A stretch of 64,000 bases of DNA from Triangularia verruculosa (taxonomy: Eukaryota; Ascomycota; Sordariomycetes; Sordariales; Podosporaceae). How positions within the stretch are numbered: the first letter of the stretch is position 1; each line of letters begins with the position of its first letter. Under the pieces are notes generated by a model that was not told the origin of the DNA, searched no databases, and saw only the letters and a program-made list of their open reading frames with translations. Shown piece by piece: positions 9,697 through 22,218 of this stretch. The stretch is from NCBI GenBank assembly GCA_033296885.1, contig MU863959.1:1-64000 (forward strand). Direction: 5' to 3'. Position numbers and translations under genes: made by a program.

Positions 9697-12600
9697 CTAT
9701 TTACAGACCCTGTCATGATTCTCCCCGTCCCTCTTCTGACACTCCTGACTACAGTACCTCACCTTCATGCACTTTGCGCACTTCCAAGGCTCTCTCCCAT
9801 CGTCTGTCTTCTCAGCCCAACATACATTACACCGAACCCTTCTGCGGTCCCCATAACTCGGCTCATCCACCAATGAGCTGTCAAACATCGGTGAAATTGC
9901 CGCTCGTGAACACTGCCTCCTGGCCTTTTTCCAGCAGGTGCTTCCCATGTCTTCAACACGGAAACCCTGGGGGAAGACACCCACTCCACAGTCGCAGATG
10001 ATCCTCTCGCCCACGCGCACATCAAGAGGGGGGGCCCTCGGCTTGTCACCCTTCAAATACTCGCAGCTCTCCTTGTGCTCCCAATCTCTGCATCTTTCAA
10101 CCATAGAAGGCAACGCCTCATTCCACAGCCTCAGCGCATCCCGCGTCACGCCGACGCCAATCAACTTTTTGTTTTTGGAAATGTCGTCGATGATCCTTCC
10201 CTGCTCATGAGCACGCTCATTGGTAGCCGGCATGACAGCCGCGTCAAGAACAATAGTTCGATTCGAAAGATCCAGGCGCATAGCGGAGATAAAAATGGCT
10301 ATGGCGATATTCTTTACACCGACTGCCTCGTTGCAGGCCAACGCAAACATGCTGGACCAGCCAACATCCGCACTGCGTTCCAGACCGGCAAACAGCGTCA
10401 GAATGTTCCAGAGCGATCTCTTGAAGTTAACACGTGCTCTTTCCTAATCTGAAACGGGTTTCCGTGGGTCTTCGAGAAAAAGATCCTCGCGACGGGAGTA
10501 CATGTGGCTTAGATGTGAGGGCAGCCAGGATAATGCAGCGTGATTCTTCTGGCCGATGTTGATCACCGGAAGGATGTCAAGCTTCAAGAGCGGCATATTC
10601 CAGGGGGCGGGGACGGGACGAGCGCTAGCGTTGATCTTGGCCAAAAAGACCGGGTAGATAAAACCAAAAGAAGGCGCCTTGGGAATTTCCGTGATGACCG
10701 TGCCAATGAGCTTGATACGAGAAGACTTCCGAGCAATCCGTTTTTTGATCGAGGACTCTAGCATTGGCAATGGGAAGACAGCCTTCAACAACTTGGTTCC
10801 CACCTTCACATCCCAGACACAGCAGGATGATGCCGCGGTCTTAACAGTACATCCACTACCGAGAATCGACTTCAGGTATTGTGATTTCAAGTCAATCCGA
10901 GAAGTGACGGTCGTCAACTTCCCATCGGTAGCCGCTATAATGGTCGAACTAGCCCCTGGATTGAGCAAAGTACGGCCGACAAAATCTCCCTGGCCGAAGC
11001 ATGCAGTCGATACAGCTCCTTTCAAATTGGGCGGATTTTCTGTAATTGCAACAGCGCTTTCATCTCCAAGCTTAGTGCGGAAAACTATGAGCTGATGCCC
11101 AAGTCGGCCCCCGTACTTCTGGACGATGGAGGGATTGTGCTGGAGAGCAAACGCGACTGTTGCTGTCTCTGGTTCCTGCAGGAGAATCCAGGTTGGGATT
11201 CTGAACGACACGAGCAATGGAGATGATCCATGCCATCCCTCTGGGTCATCCTCGACCTGCATTGAGAACGTGTTGGTGTATGGCGTGCCAGATGTCTTGA
11301 TGCTGCCGAATCCCAATTGAATAGCAGAAAACATATTCATCCATTTGGCCCCAAGAGAATCTTGAACCAGACACTGGACGGGTAAGACGCCTCCATTGTC
11401 AGTGAACAATCCTAGACGTGGTCGAGGTACCTTCAATGTGAGGCAGACGATAGACGGCATGTCTTTCCAATTCAATAGGCCTGTACGAGCGCCTCCACTA
11501 GCGGACAGGTTGCGCGGCATCGCAAAAAGAGGTGCCCCACAGACATCCAGAATATGCATGTACGTGAGTAACTCTTGGTGATAGTTGGCTCCGGTCGTGA
11601 ATGACTTGTCGTTCTTGATGAAGTTGAACAGCTGTCTGATGGTTGCCGTCCAGTCCGTTTTCACACGGCTTTTCACAAATCGGAGCAGGGCCGCAAAGCT
11701 TGCTCTGCAATACACTGGAAATGATAAACCAGCGGACCTCAAAGCCGTAACGTTCTCAGGAGGGAACATCTCGAGGTGCACTTCAAAGAGCAATTTGGCG
11801 AGGTTAGAAGCATCCATGTTCAGATAGTCAATCGAAGCGCCCTTTGGCTGAAGCGGGGTGACGTGCAGCGGTCCTGGCGGCCTTTTCCATCTCATTCTGA
11901 TATGAAGCTGCCGGGGTGGCGGCTCTGGCGCAAATGACAACGTCCAGTCAATGGCTGCCTCATCGCCGGCGCAAACAGAGGTATTATTGGTCCAGTAATC
12001 AATGGGAAAAAGTCCAAGCAGAAGGGAAAAGAAGCCAAGATGTGTGCCGAAAAGATTCTGCACAAATGCTTGATGTGTTTCGCTCTTCCCGACTAACGAC
12101 TCCGTGTGCAACGATTCCGTGTATAACGTTGAAAATGTGCCTCCGTCTAGTAAAGGGGAGGTGACAACTAAAAGGTCGATCGACCCTATATGGTCGATAA
12201 GGTTTGACGTGTCGATGGACGTGAAAGAAACAGGCGCATCTCCGTTCGGGCCATACTCAGATTCGTTGAGTATGAGGGGATCAAAAGACTCAAGCCGACT
12301 TCGATACCACGAAGCATTGGTTGAAGACCCTGTGTTCCGCCGGTGCTGCAGGGTGTTGGCGAAAGCAATGGCATCTCCGACGAAGAAGCGAACGGTGATG
12401 TTTGCTGGTGCTTGCTTTCTAAAAGAGTCTGACCAGTGGCTAAACTCGGTGTGGGCAACCGCAACGGCCTTCTCCATGTTTGTTGTTTGTTTCGACGCCT
12501 TGGCATATGGAGATTTGGGGTAGAGAGGTAGGAATACAGTTGCAAGATGGAAGCCCAGCAAAGGGTTTTCCCCGCAGCGAAGTTTAGCGGCGATTCTTGG

Positions 12601-13341
12601 AGAAACGAGCATTGGGTTGGGATACTTCTCCCCCTCGGACACAGCGGCCGGATCGGTGTCAGTGCTCCCGTGTCTCCAGAAGTTTTCGTGCGCCTCGGAA
12701 ACCGTTCGAACAGCTTCGTGGATTCTTGGAGCGAAGGAGCGAATGCCACTAAAATGTTGGTATGGACTGGCAAACCTCTCGCTTTTGATTTTGGCTTCCA
12801 CTCGAGGCCGGTTGGTTTCATCCAGGTAGAAATCCCACACCCTGGACACTTGACGGAGTGTAATGTGGTCGCAAAACCGGACGACATTGCCATAGTGACT
12901 TTCTCCCCACGTTTCAACAGATTCGGCGAAGAACCGCAGTTTTTGTGCTTGGCGAACGAGACGAGCGTGATCTTCTGAGCTCAAATACTGGTGGAAGTAA
13001 ATGTTCCAGTTGCTGGTAGTCTGTTGCCCCGTGGTGTCGTCAATAATGAGAGTTGCCAGAAGTATGCCGCGTGCTGTGGGGTGAACGAGTTAGCAATAGC
13101 CTAGAATATATTCCGACAACTCACCTATCACTGCGGCTTCGATGTCACAACATGTAAAATCCAGCTTTCGTCTTCCGCCATCTGAGTGGTTTGTAAACAG
13201 GACATTGCGCAAATCTCCACATCCGAGCATCAAGATGTTCGCGTCGGCCTCGGGCGGAAGATTCTGTGTGAGGCTGACGGCGGGCGTGTCCCCAAAGGGG
13301 TAGAAACCCGTATCAAGAACGGCAAGCCCTTGCTGCAGCAT
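9697..13341 (-). pseudogene. DUF4470-MYND zinc-finger protein, in-frame TAG before the MYND part
   Basis: Exons 13341-13125 and 13073-9697 (51-nt intron). The N-terminal DUF4470 reads FYPFGDTPAVSLTQ, LPPEADANILMLGCGDLRNV and KLDFTCCDIEAAVI, spliced to ARGILLATLIIDD. A long fungal-specific middle region follows. The C-terminal MYND finger, CNVCWAEK..CAKCMKVRYCSQECQKRDGENHDRVC, is the last 45 residues. The frame is open for 948 codons, then meets TAG at 10444-10446, and continues in the same frame ERARVNFKRSLWNILTLFAG to the natural TAG stop at 9697. In relatives this stretch is continuous coding and Gln is plausible here (..PVSD-Q-ERARVNFK). No usable intron removes the stop. Without readthrough the product loses about 248 residues including the whole zinc finger. 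MYND fingers mediate protein-protein contacts; the role of this family is unknown. Confidence 0.85.
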
Positions 13342-14067
13342 GGCGTAACGCTGAAGCCGATGGCTGGCTGGCTGCTGCGTGGGTGTGGTCGGTCACTGTG
13401 GACGATGCCTGGGTGGGGAACTCAGACAGCGCAAACGAAGAGATTTTGAAGAGTTCTAAGAATATACAGTCGATTCCTAAAGAAAGAAAGGAAGAAAGAA
13501 AGCCGATTAATAGTTGTTGTTATTTACCAAAGCTGGTCAAAACGTCCATTGAAGTTTGCCATGGATGTTGCTGGTAGTGGTCTGCCAAACAAAAAAGGTC
13601 TGCCATGTGGGGTTACAGCGTGATCTTTTGGCCCAAAAAAGGCTATCCTCATTGTATAAAGTTGTTCCTATGAAATAGTTCATCACCTCCATGGTCCGTA
13701 TGCAGTGCCAAGGCCCTAAGATGTGCTGGTCGAAGCCTCAATAAAGCCCTGTAAAGAGGAGGCTTCAGTGGATGTCAGCGCTATAAAGTCCCGTGGGCGG
13801 TCCTCTGAAGGACTTCGACAGCATTTTCAGGTTGGCCGTGAAGTGGTTAGGTCAAGCTTATGGAAACTGCACGGGCTCTTCTTCAGAAACTGTTTTCTAG
13901 GTTCCTCACGATTTTGGCTGCTGAACTGTTGCAGACGCAAAAGATCATACAGGCACTTGATGACCTTCCAGGTTCTCTGAAATTCAAACTACCTGACTTG
14001 GGGGCCCTCAGAGCCAACCTGATCTCCAATTACATCCATGAATCATCTGCTAGTTCGGACCTTCCCA
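13342..14067. other. Intergenic, no gene seen
   Basis: 726 bp. A degenerate GAAA/GGAA microsatellite lies near 13480-13502. ORFs here lack any recognisable family or splice context. Confidence 0.55.
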
Positions 14068-14787
14068 CTATGACTTCGTGGGGAAACCATCACACTGGAG
14101 CCGGGCATAAGCCCCGTAATTCGACATTGTTTTCTCGGGATTGTCTGCCGGGCACTGTACCCAGTCATTCGCCTGGTTGACGATGAGGCAAGGGTATATG
14201 CCGGAATCGCAATGAACACTCTGGTCTTCGGGATGGTATGCGCAGTTTTTGCTGACACCCAAAGGCTCAAAACCAATGCTGAACTCTGGGATAGCCATCC
14301 TGTAGCCAGCAGCACATGCCAAGTCTCTTCCGATGGCCCACGAAGCGTTGTACGGGTGAAGGCAGACGTTGAAGGGGTCCACACTCTTCCGAGACTCGAA
14401 GATGTCGTAGAAACATACGTATCTGAAGTCGGGGTCGTCGAAGTCAATGAACCTGCGGTAGGTTACCCACAGCCTGCCGGGGTCATCGTCCTCCGGAGCA
14501 GAAGCTGGAGCGGTGGAAACAGCTTGGGCAGAGGAATTGGGGTCCGAGGTTGCCCACGAGCCGGTGGAAACAGCTTGGTCAGAAGCAGAAGAACTGGGAT
14601 ACGAGGTTGCCCACGAGCCGGTGACCTCTACAAGCCACAAGAGTGTGAGCGATAGCCAATGCGGAATTTGCACTGAAATGGAGCCTGTACCTGTAACAGT
14701 CATGACGTTGGCATTCAGGCCTGGAGAGCCTGAAACAGCCGTGACAAGCTCCACGGCGTTGATGAGGAGGAACAAAACTTTGAGCAT
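14068..14787 (-). CDS. Small secreted cysteine-containing protein, unknown
   Basis: 239 aa from ATG 14785-14787; an upstream in-frame Met exists but would bury the signal peptide. The N-terminus MLKVLFLLINAVELVTAVSG is a clear secretion signal. A Ser/Thr-rich spacer follows that carries an internal duplication (TGSWATSYPSSSASDQAVS then TGSWATSDPNSSAQAVST). The C-terminal 150 residues hold eight cysteines (VCFYD, NVCLHP, LACAAG, KNCAYH, VHCDSG, YPCLIV, VQCPAD, LQCDGF), suggesting a disulphide-stabilised extracellular domain. No known family recognised; the build is like many fungal secreted or effector-type proteins, but that role is only inferred. It ends in TAG and looks intact. Confidence 0.7.
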   Translation of the reverse strand: MLKVLFLLINAVELVTAVSGSPGLNANVMTVTGTGSISVQIPHWLSLTLLWLVEVTGSWATSYPSSSASDQAVSTGSWATSDPNSSAQAVSTAPASAPEDDDPGRLWVTYRRFIDFDDPDFRYVCFYDIFESRKSVDPFNVCLHPYNASWAIGRDLACAAGYRMAIPEFSIGFEPLGVSKNCAYHPEDQSVHCDSGIYPCLIVNQANDWVQCPADNPEKTMSNYGAYARLQCDGFPTKS

Positions 14788-15454
14788 GGCGACGGGAATG
14801 ATTGAGCGACCGAGATGGAGGTATGGAAGGGAGTGATGCCTGTAGACAAAGTCTACCTGAAGTAGGTATTTGGCCGATAGCTCCACCACCTACCAGGTAC
14901 GAAGATTCCGCAGGTAAGCCATATGTGTTACGGCCGCAGCTCTGCAGCTCTGGAGGTTCCGCATTGTTGGTGACGACTGCCAAATTCAGGGATCTGGCGG
15001 AGTCTTCCAAGGCGGTGAACCCACAGATATACGGAGACATCGGAAGGAGGTCACTTGCAGCCATGTCCAATAAGAACAATGTTGTCCCCTTCGAATCAAG
15101 ATACATAAGCCTGGAGGATGTCTCATAGGGCCGGACGGAATAGTCCTCAGAGTTGGGGATATAGACTTGCCTGCGATGTGGGCGATTAAATAGAGCATTG
15201 GCAGGAGGGACCCGCAAACTCCTTATCGAATGTTCCCATGATAATATTGTCCTCTGAACGGGAGAAATACTGGAACCTGTCCAACACGTGACTTGGCGAT
15301 TAGAAATCTCCAACAGTGCAAAAAGCACAGCAAATGCTCACGACCCACCTGTTTCTTTAGGCATCAATACTCATATAAGACACATGCACTTCACTCACCT
15401 GAAACCCTCCTGCAGGGACTGATCATCATTGTTTACTTATCGCCGCGTTCCGCC
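14788..15454. other. Shared upstream region of two divergent genes
   Basis: 667 bp between the start of the secreted protein (minus) and the start of the next plus-strand gene. It should contain both promoters. No distinct motif identified. Confidence 0.55.
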
Positions 15455-16856
15455 ATGAGCGCTGAAGACTTCCTCACCGACGCCGAAAGCGGCGCGGTGG
15501 CCATGGACAGCCACGAGGACCTGTTGCGGATCGCATTTATCTATCTGGATGAGGGGTTGTGGGACGGCAACGGCATATTCGATGTCGTAGAGAAGCTGCA
15601 CTCGCACGGCTGGTCGTTTGGCGAAGGGGAGCTGAAGTTCAATCGGTAAGTTTGCAATCTCCCCGGGCGATGAACAAGAACAAACAAACTAACCAAAGCC
15701 CCAAAGCACTCTCGACATCTTTTACCTCGCCCAACTCGCCGCAGCCATCTACCGCTCCTCCTCCCAACTCACCGGCGACTTCCCCTCTCCCTCGAACGAC
15801 TTCCCCACCTTCTACACCGAACACGCCGCCCTCCTCCACCCTGAAGCATGGCGCGCCTACTACTCCCCCGCCTTCCTCGCCCACCCCACCACGGCCCGCT
15901 TCTACCGCCTCCCTAACCTCCAAGACCTCCCCGACTTGTCCTCCCCGCTCGCCCAGCCGCGAGAGAGCCTTCCTGCCGCTGCTGGCGTGGTGCACGCCAC
16001 GAAACTCCCCCGCTGGGCTTACAGCGTCGCACGTACGCACCGAAGACAGCTGTTGCTCCCGCTGGAGACGCTCACCCGGCTAGCCCTCAGCACGCTGAAG
16101 ACAACAACCGCGCGCCTGTGTGCGGCCGACCCTAGTGTGCAGCCTTACTCGGAGACGCAGGCGCGCTTTTGGCTCGAGCACATGAAGCTTGGTTCGTCCG
16201 GATCAAGTTCCACCAAGGAGGCGTGGAAGCCGAACGGCTTCGGTGTGCTGGTTGCGCAGGGCGGAGTGGATGTGTTTGCGTGGGAGGAGCGGTACTCGGC
16301 GCGGTTGTGGGAGGAGAGTGTGGCGCGGGGAGGGGAGGTCGTAAAGCCGGATTTGGATCTGGATGGTACCTGGAAGAGTAGCGTGGAGTGGTGTGGGGAG
16401 CCGGATGGTGGGGTGGGGGTGCAGGCGTGGTGGAGGGGGTGGGAGGAGGAGGTCGGGAGTGAGGAGGAGGTGGAGTTTTTGGCTGCTGTTGCGGTGGAGG
16501 AAACGGCTGGGTTGGGGGTGGGGGAGTTGGATTTTGCGGTGAGGTCGCATGTGATTTTGGGGGTGATGCGGGTTGCGGTTTTGGGGGGCCAGGAGAAGGA
16601 GGTTTTGCTGGAGGAGATGGAGAGGGGGATGGTGAGGAAGGGGAGGGTCGGGGAGGATAGGGCAGGGAGGTGGCTGAGGGAGGTTTTGGGGGTCGTGGAG
16701 CCGTATGTGAGGATGTGGGAGGGCGTGTGGCCTGGCGCGGAGGAAAGGGGGGAAGTGCTACGACGGATCCTGGTGGACAATGGGCAGCTCTTTGCGAGAT
16801 GGAAGATTTCGCCGCTTTTGAAGGAGTTTAATTTTGAGCTGGGTGCGAGGAAGTAG
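15455..16856 (+). CDS. Conserved fungal hypothetical protein
   Basis: Two exons, 15455-15645 and 15707-16856, give 446 aa. The 61-nt intron has GTAAGT, a CTAAC branch site and AAG acceptor, and joins FNR to TLDIFYLAQLAAAIYRSSSQ in frame. The N-terminus (EDLLRIAFIYLDEGLWDGNG, LHSHGWSFGEGELKFNR) is hydrophilic. There is no signal peptide, no membrane span and no catalytic motif I recognise. The second half is strongly GC-skewed (runs of GGG/GAG codons) and rich in Glu, Gly, Val and Trp. Function unknown; the clean splice and conserved-looking first 150 residues support a real gene. Confidence 0.75.
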
Positions 16857-16989
16857 CAAGCATGGGTCTATTCGGATATTCAGGTCAATGGGGGGGCAAT
16901 GGTATGACTTATTCAAGTTACAGTCATCTACATGCATAATATGCTAACGACATATCCCCGTCTCACCAGCACGACTGGCACAATCTTCC

Positions 16990-19900
16990 CTACGTACAGG
17001 CCCCAAACGCCGCCTGGCATCCCGTCCCACAGTACGCATTCGTGGCGCCGCAAAACCCATACTCAGAGCAGCAGTCGCCAAACTCCGATCCCTCGCACGT
17101 CGCACCGCTCGGGTCACTCGCCTGACCGCAAAGCCCGTCCTTAGACACCGGCGGGCCGCTCGGGAAACATATCCCGAAAGCGCTCTGGCAACCCGCGCCA
17201 CAGTGGGCGCTTGTGTCGCCGCAATAGCCGTACTCGGAGCAGCAGTCACCAAAGGCCGTGCCGAGGCAGGCTGTTCCGCCATTGGCAGTACCGCAGAGGC
17301 CGTCGGTGGAGGGATTTGATGTGCTACCTGGGGCGTTGGAGGTCGTGGTTGACGCCGTGGTGCCATTCGTGGCGGCCGTCGTCGTCATCGTCACTTTACT
17401 TGAGCCTAGCACAATCTCCGTGGTGTACGTCGACTTTGAGATCTCCTCTATGGTAGTCATGAAAGTCTCCGTCAAGCCCGGGCCCCACGGCTCAGGCGTG
17501 TATAGCGCCGGGGTCTCGGTGCGTGTGCCGGTCTCGGTGCGGGTAACGGTCTGCGTGCGGCTCGGGAAACTGGCCGTGTCGGTCGTGAGCTGGCGCCTGC
17601 GCATCGGCAGCGGCGCCGGACTCATTCCCCCGGATCGTTTCTTGAGGATGAAATCGTAGCCTTCGAATTTACAGGACAGTTTGGGACCGCCGGCAGACAC
17701 GATGGCGCGTTCGACGCAGCCAGACTTCATCAAAAAGGGCAGCTGGAAGTAGGCATGTGCATACCGTGTAGAGGTGCGCTCGTGCCATTCCCAGCCCGTC
17801 AGGGCGCCGCAGCCCTTCTCTTCAGATTTTAGACTCTTGCCGCCGTCTGCGTCCCAGCCGTCGATGTTGTACACCTGGAATATGTAAAAGAAATCGGAAA
17901 CCCTGGCTGCTGTCAGCTCTCACCGTCCGCCCCTATCCAGTTGGGGTCAGGAGCAACAGCAAGAATTCTCTCGACTTACCAGTAAGCACAGTTGGCCGTC
18001 GCGGTCGGCGGCACCACTACCGTCACCGTCTTGGTCGGCGTGTTCGTCACAGTCGACGTTTTGATCACGGTGATAGTCTCGGTCAGACCGAATTGTTTAG
18101 CGGTAAAGGTCGATCCATCGTAGTCCGGTCCATTTGTCGGTGCGAATGCCAATGGGACCTGCCTGCCGCCGATAATCGTCTGGTCAGCTGCCTTCTCAGC
18201 AGAGTAGGCCTGTGCGATCTCGGGGTTCAACGAGCACTCCGGGCTGCCGGGCGTTGTTTTAACCACGGTATCCTGCCCGTTGCAACCCGTGCTCGTCGCG
18301 CAGGTGGTCTGTCTCGGGTTAGCTTTCCGCCACTCTCTCACTCAGCGCCTTGATCTACTTACCTCTGTTGTTGTCGTGGATGAAGCCAGGTACCAAGCGC
18401 TGTAGCTCGTCACCAGATGGGTGCACGCCGATGCCGTGACGGTGGCTTCGCAGTCATTGCTGCTATCGCCGCCGTTGGTACCCTGTGTGTTTCCACAGCC
18501 GCCCGGAAGGAGACACCCGGGGCCACCGCATAATCCAAGCGGACAAGTGGGTGTGCAGCCGAGGGGGCTACATCCACCACCACAGCCGAAGGGGCCACAA
18601 CCACCTCCGCAGCCGAAGATGCCGCAACCACCGCCGCAGCCGAACAGGCCACAGCCGTCGCTGCCGCAGCCAAAGACGCCGCAGTCGCGCTTTCCACAGC
18701 CGGAAGTGCAGCCGGGAGGCTTGGGGGTGGGATTGGGCTTAATGGTGACGGGTCTCGCTGGAATGGGGGGTTCAGGATAGTCGATCTTGTAGGTTGGCTG
18801 GGGTTGGATGGTAACGGGGACAGGTGTGGGGTGGAATGTGACGGGGTGGATGATGACCAGTGGTATATCCGTGTCGGTTGACGTGGTTGGTGTTGGAGAA
18901 GACACGGGGAAGGTGGCGTGGTTCGGAGGAAGAGTCCATACAAAAGATGTGGGAGTGATGCTCTGGACAGGGTTGATCTTGTAGGTTGCCGTCTCGGTAG
19001 ACTGCAGTGTTACGGGGTGAAGACTGACTTCTGAGATGACAAAGGTCGGGACGGGGATTGTCGTCGTCTTGACGAAGACGCCGCCGCCGCCTTCTGCAGA
19101 AGACAGGAGCGTTGTTGTCAAAGCTGGCCAGCTGGTCACAGTATGAGGGGCGCTGAGTGGATATGGCGGGAAGACAATGACACAGGGAGGGTCGCAGCCC
19201 GTCCACCGATCGTTCGAGTCCCAGATGCTCGGGGGAGGATACACAATATTTGCGGCGGGATCGGAACCGGCAATGGAGTCGGAGTCGCCGCCGAAGCCAT
19301 CTAGATCAATGGCCCAGTCGACAACTCCGCCCATATTGAAGAGTTTGTAAAGGACTGTCCGATCCGCCTTGACTTTGTTGTCCATGTAGCCGACCCATTG
19401 GGTGGACTCGTACACAGCAACGTTCGAGTGGCTGTCGGTGTCGAAATACGACGAGTAGGATGTAATCGGCTTCAGAGCTCCAGATGGAGTCCTCCAAGAT
19501 CCGGTCCCATCCAGGATGGCGTTGATCTCAGCATTCGCGATGTAACCCGCGGTTCCTGTGCATGGCCCCGGATAGGCTCCGGATTCTCCGCCGGTGTATG
19601 TGCAGTCCGGGCCTGTGCAGCCGGGTGTTGTCATCTCGAACGAGCGGCCGTAGCTTGTGACGCCGACAGCGATCTTGTTTGACGGCACGCCGGCCTTGGT
19701 AATCATGGACAGAGCGAGGAGGGTCTCGGTGATGTTGGTCTGCGAACGCAGACAGTTGCCAGCCGGGCAGCCGTCGATGGCGTGCCGGTTGGCATAGTCC
19801 CACTGGCCGTGGAGATCATAAGTCATGTAGACGATGTAATCGGCCACGGCTGCCATCTCGTCGATGTGATAGCCTTTAAGGTACCAGAACGACGCCGGCG

Positions 19901-22218
19901 CGCAGAACGAGACCGATTTGCTGGAAGGCATCGCGGCTCGCAGCTTCCGGAAGAAGGTGAGGTAGTTAGCCGCATCCTCGGCAGTTCCTATCTTCATGTC
20001 AGATTTAGCGCCAAGAATTCATAAGAGGTAGATCACATACCTGCTGGAATGCCGGGGATATCTGGTGCAGCAGGATCTACGACTCGGGTTAATAACGTTC
20101 CTCGCTGGAGAGACCCTAGCCAACTTACATTCCCAGTCGATATCAATGCCATCCAGTTCATGCTCCATCACAAACGAGACGATGTTCGCGACGAAGGTAT
20201 CCTGGTTACCCGGCCTGACCGCGTCGCGGAAAATATGATACGTAGGCGGTTCAGCGGAGAAGCTCCAGCCGCCGAGCGAGAGGATCTTCTTGAAGCCAGA
20301 CAGCTGCGTGAACAGCTCCCACTGCTCTTGGATGGGACTGACGTCGACGGCGTAGGTCGGGGAGACGTGGCCGAATGCCAGATGGATGTGCGTGTAGGTC
20401 GTCAGGTCCATGGCGGTGATCCTCATGTTTAGACAGGGACGGTTCAGGTTGTAGCCTTCGAAGTAGCCGATACTCATGTACTGGGATGGGGCGGAGCTGA
20501 GGACGATGTCGGTCCCGCAGTTGGAGATGCAGCCGTTCTCGCCCGGGGCTGATGTTCCGGGTGCGCCTGTTTCCGACTCGGATTCGGTGCAAAAGTCTTT
20601 GTTGATACCGCATTGGCCGTGCTTGTTCTACACGCAGAGACGAGTCAGTTGCTGCAAAGAAGATAGAGCCTGAGGGACATACACAGCAAGCATTGAGCGG
20701 ACAAGGATTCAAGCTCGCAAGACTTGTACCCGGACCCGGCTGTACCGTTCCCGGCTTCTGTGGTCCACAGACGGCGTTTGCAATCGGCGCCGGCATAGGG
20801 GGCGCGCCCTTGCTCATGCAGATGAACTGGTACGCTTGCACATTCCCACAGCCCTGCCAGCCCCACGTATTTTTATTGAAGCTCTCAATCTCGGCATTCG
20901 TGAGGCTGTTCGCTGCGCCAAGAGCCGCACAGTTCTCACCGGGCTCGACGTAGTGCGCGGCGCATGTTCCGTCAGGGTTCGGCTGCGGACGGAAGTCGGG
21001 CATGGTGCCGGCCGAGCAGCAGACGTGCTGGCCTCCTACCAGGGTCGAGCAGAGGGTCTTACTGGGGTTGTAGACGGTGAAGTCGGAGGGGGAGATGCCG
21101 CACTCGGCTGCCAAAGATTCACCTAAACAGAGCGTCAGTATCGACTGTCGATCCGAAGATTTTGTTACTGGGAGTCACTCACAAGTGTCGCCAGAGGAAA
21201 CCTGGATCGTCCGACACTCGGCTCGTCGAGTAAGCATGCTTGCATTGCGATGTGTCAACGGGGTGGTGCGGGCAGTGCTGTTTCCAACGCCGGCAGTACC
21301 GTTTCCAACCGTGCTGCTGCTGACACGACGCGGCACCGACAGTGTGATGTCTAGCCAATCTTGGGCGCTGTCGAAGGAGGTGATACATTTTCCCGACGCC
21401 CATGTGGCAACAGCATCCTGGACAAGGCTCACATCGCGATCTCCGCTCGTGACAATGCCGAAGCTGTATTTGGAGCTCCGGCCGTCTTTGGCACACAACT
21501 GCACAACGGCGCTGCTTGAGAAGCCGGTGCTCTTGATCTTGGTGATGAGCTGCTGCAGCACGGTTGCTGGGATGCCTCGAACTCCGGATCCGGCGAAAAG
21601 GCCGAGAGCTACGGAGTTGGAGTAGGCGAAGGAGGTCGTGTCGTTGCAGTTGGAGTCGTCTCGTTGGGAGAGCGCGGCGGCGAGTTGGTGCGCCGCGGCG
21701 TCGAAGTCCTCCAGTGTGGCCGGGGTGTCGGTCTCGTTGAAAGCCAGCTGCACTGACTCCTGGACCTGGGTCAAGCCGCCGCTGGGCAGACAAGATGGGT
21801 CATTGGTGATTTTGCCGATGGTGTTTGCACCTAACGTTACCAGGGAACTGGCAGTGCAGGCGCGAATAGTCTCATCCTTGCGTAGAGACGTGAAGAGGGA
21901 GAAGTCGAGCAGCATGGTCTGGTTGCACATTGACAGCCGGCCCAGTCGGGGATACAGAGTCCAGTTTCCTGGACTCGAGCCTGACTCATCGCATCCTGCT
22001 GGGCAGTGACTGAGCGCCAAGTTCACGAGCTTTGGATCAAGTGTGTTGGCGCTGATGGATGCCCTGGGGGCGGCGGCGGCAGACTTAGTTGCGATTGGGT
22101 GTGCCGCCAGGTATGAGCTCAACCTGTCCGAGCCGCCGTTGACTTGTAAGGCCGTTGCCTGAGACAGCAGGAGCGAGGCCACCGCTCCGGCCGAGACTGA
22201 TGACGGTGAGAACCACAT
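16990..22218 (-). CDS. Secreted LysM-GH18-CBM18 chitinase (subgroup C)
   Basis: Seven exons, 22218-21183, 21122-20683, 20627-20129, 20076-20041, 19987-18363, 18308-17980 and 17902-16990, give 1,625 aa. Domains in order: signal peptide (MWFSPSSVSAGAVASLLLSQ); a Cys-containing killer-toxin-like N-terminal region; two LysM chitin-binding domains (about residues 331-380 and 385-440); GH18 catalytic domain starting at SIGYFEGYN (543) with the catalytic DGIDIDWE at 651-658 and MTYDLHGQWD later; a Pro/Thr linker; a Cys-Gly repeat region (CGIFGCGGGC units, about 1100-1155); a second conserved part (YWVSDFFYIFQVYNIDGWD); and two C-terminal CBM18 modules (CCSEYGYCG, CCSEYGFCG). It hydrolyses chitin outside the cell; subgroup-C members resemble the yeast killer-toxin alpha/beta subunit. 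Exon 4 is only 36 nt. A second ATG upstream (22314) would disrupt the signal peptide. Confidence 0.93.

Noticed and set aside
7550..13341. UAG reassigned to glutamine in this organism
   Set aside because: The MYND gene, the secreted Cys protein and the Q-rich gene all use TAG as their natural terminal stop, and many other genes here read normally. Local mutation or readthrough is simpler.
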